Source: Pseudomonadota bacterium
GTDB taxonomy: Bacteria; Pseudomonadota; Gammaproteobacteria; Pseudomonadales; Moraxellaceae
Assembly (NCBI GenBank): GCA_021781515.1
Contig: JAJXWR010000016.1
Coordinates: forward strand, 1 to 38,462
Direction of reading: 5' to 3'
Length of the DNA stretch: 38,462 bases
Shown: positions 9,615-15,920 of the stretch, piece after piece
Numbering within the stretch: position 1 is the first letter of the stretch
Layout of the letters: the number at the start of each line of letters is the position of its first letter
Program-made: the position numbers and the translations under genes
The notes under the pieces: model-generated
The model's input: only the letters and a program-made list of their open reading frames with translations
The model's database searches: none
Told to the model about the DNA's origin: nothing

Positions 9615-10409
9615 TTATGGGACGCACGGGGGGCTGAACACATCACGCAGTGCCCGAACAACGTGCATATAGGAGACCGCTTCTGTCAGATCATGGTGCG
9701 TTTTTTCACTCAATGACGCATAGAAGGCCGGGTTATCCCAATTAAAAAAAGGATTGATCTGTTTTTCAGCTCTAATTGTTGAAGGCAAGGAAGATTGTTG
9801 CCATTTTAATCTTTTTGTCACAATTTGTTTGTATTCTTGAATATCCAGGTTTTCTGGCCATAGAGAAAGTGCAAATTCTAGGTTCTTCATGGTGTACTCG
9901 TGGGCACAATACACCTGAGTCTCCTCTGGCAGGGCACGGCAACGCTGCATGGACAACAATAAATCCTGGGCATCACCCTCGAAAAGTCTGCCGCAACCCG
10001 CACTGAACAAGGCGTCACCGGTAAATGCTGTAGCCAGTGTGGGTAGATAATAGCACAGGTGATCTTGAGTATGTCCGGGGGTGGCGATGCTCTGTATGGT
10101 TAATCCGGGCCAGGGTTGGAAAGTGTCCAGATGCTGTCGCCGCTCACAAGGGAGTTGCAGTGGACTGTTCCTTGCGGCGCTGATCAGTGTCTCCGGGAAT
10201 GCCGTATAAAGCGCTTCAATGCCAGCGGAATGATCGGCATGAGCGTGGGTTAGCAAGATGCTGTGCAGGGTACAACCACTGTCTGCGATGAATTTTTCAA
10301 CGGGGGCTGCACACCCAGGATCAATGACAAGCAACTGTTGCCCCTGTTGCAGGCACCAGATGTAATTATCACTGAACGCTTTTAGCAAGTAGACGGTGGG
10401 TGGCAACAA
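9615..10409 (-). CDS. gloB: Hydroxyacylglutathione hydrolase (glyoxalase II)
   Basis: A 264-residue metallo-beta-lactamase-fold enzyme. It hydrolyses S-D-lactoylglutathione to D-lactate and glutathione, the second step of methylglyoxal detoxification in the cytoplasm. The binuclear metal motif THAHADH is at 54-60 (H55, H57, D59, H60). GHTQDHLCYY and FTGDALFSAGCGRLFEG supply further ligands, and the C-terminal INPFF substrate region is present. The N-terminus VYLLKAFSDNYIWCL matches the family start. No ATG is available: the start is TTG at 10409 (or the next TTG at 10406), with GGAG 8 bases upstream of the former. The methyltransferase gene diverges from it. Confidence 0.93.
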   Translation of the reverse strand: MLPPTVYLLKAFSDNYIWCLQQGQQLLVIDPGCAAPVEKFIADSGCTLHSILLTHAHADHSAGIEALYTAFPETLISAARNSPLQLPCERRQHLDTFQPWPGLTIQSIATPGHTQDHLCYYLPTLATAFTGDALFSAGCGRLFEGDAQDLLLSMQRCRALPEETQVYCAHEYTMKNLEFALSLWPENLDIQEYKQIVTKRLKWQQSSLPSTIRAEKQINPFFNWDNPAFYASLSEKTHHDLTEAVSYMHVVRALRDVFSPPCVP

Positions 10410-10426
10410 CCGGGGGACTCCTGTAT

Positions 10427-10467
10427 GGTTGGTAGACGGTTGGTAGACGGTTGGTAGACGGTTGGTA
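10427..10467 (-). repeat. 11-bp tandem repeat upstream of gloB, three copies plus a partial
   Basis: GGTTGGTAGAC occurs three times (10427-10437, 10438-10448, 10449-10459), followed by GGTTGGTA. It begins 17 bases upstream of the gloB start codon, so copy number would change the leader length or promoter spacing. Confidence 0.92.
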
Positions 10468-10833
10468 AAAGTTGCGGGCGATCATTAGTGAATCAAAAAC
10501 GGCGAGCAACAGCGGAGCAAAATACTACCGCATTTTTATCCGCACTGCACAGGGTTTCCGCTCAGATGGCAGTAGATAACCCTGCATTCATTTTGCCAGA
10601 GGCTCGCTGAACCAATACACTACGCCCAACCGACCGGGCAAGGGTCGGGTAAGGGATAGTTAGGGAGGTTCTGGGGGTAGAGCAAATTTGCCATCAGGGG
10701 TGGAGGAACGGATTGATTTAACAGTGGCTATCCCCTATACTGCAACCATTGCTGATGGATTGTTATTGCTTTAATAACCAATTGTATATCAATGTGTTAT
10801 TAAGAATGTCTGACAATTTTAACCTGTAGGAAA
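10468..10833. other. Divergent intergenic region, gloB / methyltransferase
   Basis: This 366-bp region should hold promoters for both directions. An AT-rich stretch at ~10756-10805 contains a small inverted repeat (GTTATT/AATAAC) and is a plausible promoter for the plus-strand gene, but no consensus box is clear. I see no gene, tRNA or riboswitch here. Confidence 0.4.
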
Positions 10834-11700
10834 ATGCCTAGGAATCTGACAGGATGGAGGTGTGATTTTTCCATGCAAGACCTTCTCTGCGGAGGGGTAC
10901 GGAGTGCGTTGATGGAAGAAAAAGCGAGCCCTGAGTGGTGTGACGGTTTGTTGCAGTTCTGGTTAACAGAGTTGGGTCGAGACGTATTGTGCGAGGAACA
11001 GGAGATGTTGCAGTGTCTGTTGGCACGTTGTTTCGGTCTGCATGGTGTGCAACTCGGGTTGACTGCAGAAACGCCGTTGATTTATCAGGCGGCGTTGCCG
11101 CATGTCGTGGTTGTCGACATTTCCTGCCGTTCGTTTTCCGGCAAAAAAAACCTGGTACAGCTGCAAAGTGACCCGTCGCAACTGGCGTTGGCGGCGAATT
11201 CGGTGGACATGGTGCTGATTCATCATGGACTGGACGTGGCGGCTCAGCCTAAAGCCTGGTTGCGTGAAGCGACCCGGATTTTACGTCCGGGGGGCAGTCT
11301 GGTCATTGTTGGATTTAATCCATGGAGTTTTTGGGGGGTAATTCGCTGGCTGTGTTTTCCCTGGCACAAGGCGGTCTGGTTGCAGAATCCATTGAGTGTC
11401 GGTCGGCTCTCTGACTGGTTGGGGGTGCTGGATTTTGTGCTCGTGGAACAACGCAGGGGATGTTTTCAGATGCCGGGTCGACATAGATTGCTGCGCTGGG
11501 TTGAACCGCTGCTCATGTGGGTGATGAGAAAGTATTTTCCAGGTTCCGGCGCTGTCTATGGACTCCTGGCCCGTAAAAAAACGCATGCAATGACGCCGTG
11601 GTTACGGTTTTCAGCGCAGGCTGCCAATCTGTTGCCGGGTTGGAGTCTGGAACATCCAGTGATGAGTGCGCCGGTCACAAAACCCCATACGAAATCCTGA
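10834..11700 (+). CDS. SAM-dependent methyltransferase (class I, type 11-like)
   Basis: A 288-residue protein. The region 85-160 resembles the class I methyltransferase core: VVVVDISCRS at the motif I/II position, LALAANSVDMVLIHHGLDVA (motif IV) and ATRILRPGGSLVIVGFNPWS (motif V/VI). The usual GxGxG loop of motif I is not obvious, so cofactor binding is inferred. The hydrophobic FNPWSFWGVIRWLCFPWHKA could touch membrane. In many gammaproteobacteria a YafS-like methyltransferase of unknown substrate lies between gloB and rnhA/dnaQ, exactly as here. The first ATG has AGGA only two bases upstream; the in-frame ATG at 10873 is an alternative start. Confidence 0.8.
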   Translation: MPRNLTGWRCDFSMQDLLCGGVRSALMEEKASPEWCDGLLQFWLTELGRDVLCEEQEMLQCLLARCFGLHGVQLGLTAETPLIYQAALPHVVVVDISCRSFSGKKNLVQLQSDPSQLALAANSVDMVLIHHGLDVAAQPKAWLREATRILRPGGSLVIVGFNPWSFWGVIRWLCFPWHKAVWLQNPLSVGRLSDWLGVLDFVLVEQRRGCFQMPGRHRLLRWVEPLLMWVMRKYFPGSGAVYGLLARKKTHAMTPWLRFSAQAANLLPGWSLEHPVMSAPVTKPHTKS

Positions 11701-11768
11701 TCTGCGTATTTATGCGGCTTCAGCAGTGGGGATACAGTGAATGGGAATAACAGGGCAGGAAAGGTGTT

Positions 11769-12296
11769 ATGAGCAGTCCGACAGATCATGCGGTGCCTAA
11801 GGGTGATAACGTCGGCGATAATCAGTGGCCAGAAGTTGAATTGTACCCAGAAGTTGAATTGTACAGTGATGGAGCCTGTCGGGGTAATCCTGGCCCTGGT
11901 GGATGGGGTGCGTTGCTACGGATGCGGGCGCATGAACGGGAATTGATGGGATCTGAGATACTGACGACCAATAACCGAATGGAAATGATGGCTGCCTTGG
12001 AGGGACTACGGGCGTTGAAACAACCCTGTAAAGTGGCGGTTTATACGGATTCGCGTTATCTGTGCGATGGAATGACGAAATGGATCAATGGCTGGATTAA
12101 AAAAAACTGGCTTACTTCACAGAAGGAACCGGTCAAAAATCGTGAGCTCTGGCAAGCACTGGAGGTGCAGGCCAGTCGCCATAAAATCAGTTGGAATTGG
12201 GTCAAGGGGCACGCAGGGCATGTAGAGAACGAGCGGGTGGATCGTCTGGCGAATCAGGCCATTGACTTGCTGTTGCACCGTCCGACACAGGAATAA
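11769..12296 (+). CDS. rnhA: Ribonuclease HI with N-terminal extension
   Basis: A 175-residue RNase H that cuts the RNA strand of RNA-DNA hybrids. All catalytic positions are visible: D34 ([16 protein letters not shown]), E72 ([12 protein letters not shown]), D93 ([12 protein letters not shown]), H148 and D158 ([19 protein letters not shown]). The family is usually ~150 residues; the extra ~20 here are a polar N-terminal extension plus a perfect duplication of PEVELY, the first core beta strand. The start ATG has AGGA eight bases upstream. dnaQ follows in the same direction, a classic pairing, and both act on replication intermediates. Confidence 0.95.
   Translation: MSSPTDHAVPKGDNVGDNQWPEVELYPEVELYSDGACRGNPGPGGWGALLRMRAHERELMGSEILTTNNRMEMMAALEGLRALKQPCKVAVYTDSRYLCDGMTKWINGWIKKNWLTSQKEPVKNRELWQALEVQASRHKISWNWVKGHAGHVENERVDRLANQAIDLLLHRPTQE
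11829..11864 (+). repeat. 18-bp perfect tandem duplication at the rnhA 5' end
   Basis: CCAGAAGTTGAATTGTAC is present twice in tandem (11829-11846, 11847-11864), in frame, doubling PEVELY immediately before the catalytic SDG. Confidence 0.95.
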
Positions 12297-12348
12297 TGCA
12301 AAGTGAATGTATGGCAGTACTGGGTGTGATGGTAATGGGGGAAAGGCG

Positions 12349-13098
12349 TTGAGACAACTCATTCTGGATACAGAAACCACCGGTTTGAATCCGGAACAGG
12401 GGCATCGTCTGATTGAAATTGCGGCGATGGAGATGCAGAACCGGCGGCTCACCGGGAAGTTTCGTCACTATTATCTGAATCCTGAAAGGGAAATTGATGA
12501 AGCGGCCACCAATGTCCATGGAATGACGTGGGCGATGTTGCAGGATAAGCCGTTATTCGCAGATATTGTTGATGATTTTCTGGAATTTGTGCGAGGTGGG
12601 GTGTTGATCATTCATAATGCCCCGTTTGATTTGGGGTTTATTGATTCGGAACTGCAACGTCTCAGTCCATCTCCCGGAAATCTGAGTCAATACATTGACA
12701 GCGTCGAAGACACCCTGAAAATGGCCCGGAATAAATACCCAGGTCAGAAGAATTCGCTGGATCATCTGGTCAAGCGTCTGGATATTCCTGCCCGTGATCG
12801 ACGTTTCCACGGCGCACTGCTGGATTCTGAAATTCTGGCAGATGTATATCTGGCAATGACTGGCGGTCAGACGGGCATGAACTGGGGAGGAGAAACGGGT
12901 GCCACGGCGGAGGGATTCAGTGATCCGTTGCAAGTGCGTCGCCTGGTGTGCGGCGATCGGCCTGCATTACCCATCATATCGCCGGATGCTCAGGAACTGG
13001 CATTGCATCAGGCGGCGCTGGATGGCGTGGATAAAGCCAGTAAAGGACAGTGTCTCTGGTCAGAGTTGCTGCGCCATCAGGTAACGCTGAATATCTGA
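12349..13098 (+). CDS. dnaQ: DNA polymerase III epsilon subunit (3'-5' proofreading exonuclease)
   Basis: A DEDDh exonuclease, the proofreading subunit of the replicative polymerase. Motif Exo I is LILDTETTGLNPE, Exo II is VLIIHNAPFDLGFIDSEL, and Exo III is FHGALLDSEILADVYLAMTGGQT with the general-base His. As in E. coli DnaQ, the C-terminal ~70 residues would bind the alpha subunit. I choose the TTG at 12349, which gives MRQLILDTETTGL, because it follows a strong GGGGGAAAGG. An ATG at 12307 would add 14 residues that do not look like the family and lacks a clear ribosome site. It lies 52 bp after rnhA and is probably co-transcribed. Nine G residues follow just after the stop. Confidence 0.93.
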   Translation: MRQLILDTETTGLNPEQGHRLIEIAAMEMQNRRLTGKFRHYYLNPEREIDEAATNVHGMTWAMLQDKPLFADIVDDFLEFVRGGVLIIHNAPFDLGFIDSELQRLSPSPGNLSQYIDSVEDTLKMARNKYPGQKNSLDHLVKRLDIPARDRRFHGALLDSEILADVYLAMTGGQTGMNWGGETGATAEGFSDPLQVRRLVCGDRPALPIISPDAQELALHQAALDGVDKASKGQCLWSELLRHQVTLNI

Positions 13099-13200
13099 GG
13101 CAGGAGGGGGGGGGACGGCGTTCATTGGCGTGTTGGATCTCTGGATAGGCGGGAGTCCATTGTTGACCAAAGTGCGAACGGAGGTACAGCACCTGTAGCG

Positions 13201-13229
13201 GTTCGTCACTGGCGCAGTTCGTCACTGGC
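13201..13229 (+). repeat. 16-bp tandem duplication
   Basis: GTTCGTCACTGGCGCA is followed directly by GTTCGTCACTGGC at 13217-13229. Confidence 0.88.
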
Positions 13230-13366
13230 ATTGTACCTTAAGGTCTGGGTAAATTTGTTCTATCCCTCAGCGCCACATGCTGCAGACCATTGCCCGTTGC
13301 GCTGCCGACGAGGATGATTTGATAAGTTCAGGCGAATGAATGTCGAGAAACGTTCATCAGGACGAT

Positions 13367-13407
13367 GCTGAATTTGCTGAATTTGCTGAATTTGCTGAAT
13401 TTGCTGA
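13367..13407 (+). repeat. 9-bp tandem repeat, four copies plus a partial
   Basis: GCTGAATTT is repeated four times without mismatch (from 13367, 13376, 13385 and 13394) and followed by GCTGA. It is a microsatellite-like array 27 bp upstream of the small open frame at 13434. Confidence 0.95.
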
Positions 13408-13433
13408 TGTTACGTGCAGGTTGAGAAAGATTC

Positions 13434-13631
13434 ATGGTTAAAGATGAGCTTCTTGCAGAAGTCGATTTTTTCAAGGGGAAAAATTTTTGCCGAGCCCAGA
13501 AAGAGGCTTTTGTTGCACTATTTTATGCTTATCGAGAGCCTTATCACCTAAACATTCTACCCAAGTATTACTATGCAATCAGGGCGTCAGATATGTTACA
13601 TTTTGAATTGTCTAGACCTATTGTTAGGTGA
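13434..13631 (+). CDS. Small hypothetical protein (65 residues), possibly a gene fragment
   Basis: The sequence begins MVKDELLAEVDFFKGKNF and is rich in aromatic and charged residues, with composition plausible for a real protein. A GAGAAAG lies 4 bases before the ATG. I do not recognise the family; the protein may be the start of a longer gene that has decayed, since its surroundings are pseudogenes. No membrane segment or signal peptide is visible. Confidence 0.35.
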   Translation: MVKDELLAEVDFFKGKNFCRAQKEAFVALFYAYREPYHLNILPKYYYAIRASDMLHFELSRPIVR

Positions 13632-13666
13632 CACAACTACAAAATGCAAATACAATCATAAGCACA

Positions 13667-13944
13667 ATGGAATTTGAATGGGACGTCGATAAAGCGGCAC
13701 AAAATCTGCAGAAACACGGCGTTGCCTTTAGAAGATGCTATACGGGCCTTTCTCGACAGTGGGCGTCTTGAAACCTACGACGGACGCAAGGTTCACGTAA
13801 GACCGTTGGGCAACCATCGGGCAGGTCTACGAGGCAGTTCTGTATGTGGTTTACACCATCAGGTACGAAGATACTATCCGTATTATTTCTGCACGAAGGG
13901 CGATTTCTCATGAGCAAAAACAATACCGTGAAGCTAACGCTTGA
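13667..13944 (+). pseudogene. brnT: BrnT-family toxin gene, inactivated by two frameshifts
   Basis: BrnT is a small ribonuclease toxin of the RelE-like fold, held inactive by BrnA. The N-terminus MEFEWDVDKAAQNLQKHGVA starts at 13667. Family sequence then continues in a second frame, EDAIRAFLDSGRLETYDGRK, after a one-base gain near 13730. It finishes in a third frame, DRWATIGQVYEAVLYVVYTI and EDTIRIISARRAISHEQKQY, up to the TGA at 13942-13944. Correcting +1 and -2 bases gives 92 residues, the normal BrnT length. Read as is, translation stops after 34 residues. The 3' end overlaps the brnA start by 35 bp, the usual arrangement. The shifts are not in long homopolymers, so genuine decay is more likely than sequencing error. 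Confidence 0.88.
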
Positions 13945-14215
13945 TCTGATCAACCCTCCGCCCTTAACCGATGAACAAAAGGCACGACTAACTGCACTAA
14001 CGGCAATGCCAGATGAGGGAATTGACTACAGCGATGCGCCTTATCTTTCCGATGCTGTCTGGATGAAAGCAGCAGATCAATTGCCCTGCACCAAGAAACA
14101 AGTCACGCTGCGCATAGATACCGAAGTCCTGGAATTTTTCAAACGCACTGGCAAGCGGTATCAGTCCCGCATGAACGCCGTTTTACGCTCCTACGTTGAG
14201 GCGCATAAGGAATAG
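13910..14215 (+). CDS. brnA: BrnA-family antitoxin
   Basis: A 101-residue antitoxin and presumed transcriptional autorepressor of a type II toxin-antitoxin pair. The C-terminal half carries the BrnA ribbon-helix-helix segment KKQVTLRIDTEVLEFFKRTG followed by YQSRMNAVLRSYVE. The middle (MPDEGIDYSDAP) matches the BrnA linker. The start ATG lies inside the toxin frame. The protein is complete, while its toxin is broken, so it is an orphan antitoxin that may still bind its own promoter or neutralise a related toxin elsewhere. Confidence 0.88.
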   Translation: MSKNNTVKLTLDLINPPPLTDEQKARLTALTAMPDEGIDYSDAPYLSDAVWMKAADQLPCTKKQVTLRIDTEVLEFFKRTGKRYQSRMNAVLRSYVEAHKE

Positions 14216-14264
14216 ATAAAAATGAGTTATGCCATTGTTTTTGATCTTGATACTTAAATGCTCA

Positions 14265-14428
14265 GATGATCGCAATGCAACGACATCTGTGGAGTACCGG
14301 AGTGCTTGACGGTTAGGTTGATCCAGTCTGGAGAAAATCGCTTTGGCAACTTCGTCACGCTGATACATGGCCTACCCTTGAAGAATCGGGTTGAGTGTAC
14401 GAATCAATTCCGCTTGAGTAGCCGAGAG
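14265..14428 (-). pseudogene. Group II intron reverse transcriptase/maturase, C-terminal remnant
   Basis: On the minus strand one frame reads LSATQAELIRTLNPILQG, then an in-frame stop, then AMYQRDEVAKAIFSRLDQ. This corresponds to the end of group II intron-encoded proteins, whose typical wording is ATQ-LI-LNPI-RGWANYHRHVVSK-FSRLDH. The stop (TAG) replaces the Trp of RGW. The catalytic RT domain is absent, and the reading downstream loses similarity. It abuts the DruA-like remnant on the same strand, suggesting that a retroelement inserted beside or into that gene before both decayed. The identification is from family memory, not a search. Confidence 0.7.
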
Positions 14429-14451
14429 TTAATTTCTTCAGTGCCTGTTGG

Positions 14452-14760
14452 CTACAGCATCATGAAGCGACTGTTATTGGCAATGTGTTTGAGGCGGCCA
14501 TACTGAGTGAGAGGTGAAATTCCAGCCAATCCAGCGATCACGCACGCTACACTTAAGTGCTGCAGATGATCGCTTTAATTGAACGACCCACAGATCCTGC
14601 CATGTGGCAATGTACCAGATGGTTTCACAATTTTGGTCAGATCGCCCGGATAGTAGTGCTGTGCCTGCTGCGCTTTGTAGCGTAATGGTTCTTCGTGCGG
14701 TTCTACCGGACATACAGGGATTTCAGACAGATCTGTACGAGTAAACGGTCTGGATGGTAT
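14452..14760 (-). pseudogene. DruA-like (DUF4338) protein, N-terminal half, multiply frameshifted
   Basis: Three minus-strand frames together give a DUF4338 N-terminus. The first is DLSEIPVCPVEPHEEPLRYK then AQQAQHYYPGDLTKI. The second is CETIWYIATWQDLWVV then SSAALKCSVRDRWIGWN. The third is QYGRLKHIANNSRFMML, followed by a stop at 14452-14454. The order and motifs (HHYLG, LWY-ATW-D-WVA, ARDRWIGW, ANNSRFLIL) are those of DUF4338 proteins, which databases often name after the Druantia defence protein DruA and which are also common as transposon passengers. At least two frameshifts and loss of the C-terminal half make it non-functional. Confidence 0.78.
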
Positions 14761-14832
14761 GGACGGAGCTTACTCGTTCCGGTCGAATGAACGGATATTA
14801 TCGAGAGGATTAATTTCAAAAAAACTGCAATC

Positions 14833-15900
14833 ATGATTTTTGCTGAAGTTAAATCACAGGACGCTGTTCATTTATATTTGGGGTTGTTATCATCGTCCGC
14901 TTATCCAGTGTGGGTGCTTACGGAAAAGCAGCAGATTATGACCACCGATTTTTTTTCAAAGTTAAATGCATCATTATCCTCCTGGCGCAGTCTTTGGGAA
15001 CAGAAACCTCCCGATGTCTGTCAGTCCTTCTGGAAATATTATCAGCTGGATCAGTTGCCGGGAAACGGCCATCTGGTGTGTTGGCCGTTTGAACAATGGC
15101 ACTTGGCGGTGCATGTCTGGACGCCGTTGCAGTCTGCCCGGGGAACGGTGTTGATCTGGCACGGATTGTTTGATCATTTTGCCATTTACCGGAAGATGAT
15201 TGCACTGGCCTTGATTCAGGGGTTTCAGGTAATAGGGCTGGATTTGCCAGGGCATGGACTCTCAGACGGGCAACGGGCCAGCATTGATGATTTTTCCAGT
15301 TATCAACGAATCCTTGAGGGGTTTTTCAGTGTGCTGGAGGTGTGGCGCTGTCCGCAACCGTGGCATGCACTGGGTCAAAGTACCGGATCGGCCATTTTAT
15401 GGGAGTATTTGTTGCGCAGTACCAGAAATTCTCAGTTGACGCAGATAATGCTGTTGGCACCACTGGTGCGGCCCGCCGCTTTTGCCCAAGTGCGCTGGTC
15501 CTATCGGACCTTGGGGAAATGGTTGAAGGCGACCCCCAGAAAATTCAGGGTTAATAGTTCAGACAAAGATTTTATCCGGTTTACCCATGTGCATGACCCT
15601 TTACAACCCCGGCACCTGGACATGCGTTGGGTGGGGGCAATGCTGGAATGGGAGCAATACTGGCGACACAGTTCGCTATGTTCGGACAAGGAGATACAGA
15701 TTGTGCAAGGTGGTCGGGACGATACCGTGGACTGGGCCTATAATCTGGCCTATTTGCACCGGCGTTTTCCAGCGGCGCGTATTCTTTTTCTGGATGAAGC
15801 CAGCCATCAACTGGCGAATGAGTCCGATGTAATCCGTCAGCCTTTGGATCAGCGATTGGCCTATATGCTGAATCGTTCCCTAACTCCGACCCACGTTTAA
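14833..15900 (+). CDS. Alpha/beta hydrolase (serine aminopeptidase S33 / lysophospholipase type)
   Basis: A 355-residue hydrolase. The fold is shown by LIWHGLFDHFAIYRKMI (oxyanion HG), VIGLDLPGHGLSDG and the nucleophile elbow GQSTG (Ser183). The acid is probably in GGRDDTVD (D296 or D300), and His325 in ASHQLANE completes the triad. Members are monoacylglycerol lipases, lysophospholipases or esterases; the substrate cannot be told here. The first ~60 residues are outside the core. No clear ribosome site precedes the ATG at 14833, and the ATG at 14938 (MTTDFFSKLNASL) is a credible alternative giving 320 residues. The next gene begins 20 bp later, so the two are probably co-transcribed. No signal peptide is seen. 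Confidence 0.85.
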   Translation: MIFAEVKSQDAVHLYLGLLSSSAYPVWVLTEKQQIMTTDFFSKLNASLSSWRSLWEQKPPDVCQSFWKYYQLDQLPGNGHLVCWPFEQWHLAVHVWTPLQSARGTVLIWHGLFDHFAIYRKMIALALIQGFQVIGLDLPGHGLSDGQRASIDDFSSYQRILEGFFSVLEVWRCPQPWHALGQSTGSAILWEYLLRSTRNSQLTQIMLLAPLVRPAAFAQVRWSYRTLGKWLKATPRKFRVNSSDKDFIRFTHVHDPLQPRHLDMRWVGAMLEWEQYWRHSSLCSDKEIQIVQGGRDDTVDWAYNLAYLHRRFPAARILFLDEASHQLANESDVIRQPLDQRLAYMLNRSLTPTHV

Positions 15901-15920
15901 CGATAACAGCACACAGGGGG

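Larger units (their letters stand above)
13099..13433 (+). other. Gene-free spacer after dnaQ
   Basis: This 335-bp spacer has no recognisable gene on either strand. It carries a nine-G run, a 16-bp tandem duplication and a 9-bp repeat array (listed separately), and marks the start of a region with much poorer coding quality. No good intrinsic terminator for dnaQ is seen. Confidence 0.5.

Noticed and set aside
10427-10467. 11-bp direct repeats as replication iterons
   Set aside because: No replication initiator or AT-rich origin region is adjacent; the surroundings are ordinary chromosomal genes.
12974-13231. Minus-strand open frame spanning the dnaQ end and spacer
   Set aside because: Half of it is antisense to dnaQ and no family or ribosome site supports it.
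13367-13407. Repeat array as a CRISPR
   Set aside because: Units are 9 bp, directly adjacent and without spacers; no cas gene is nearby.
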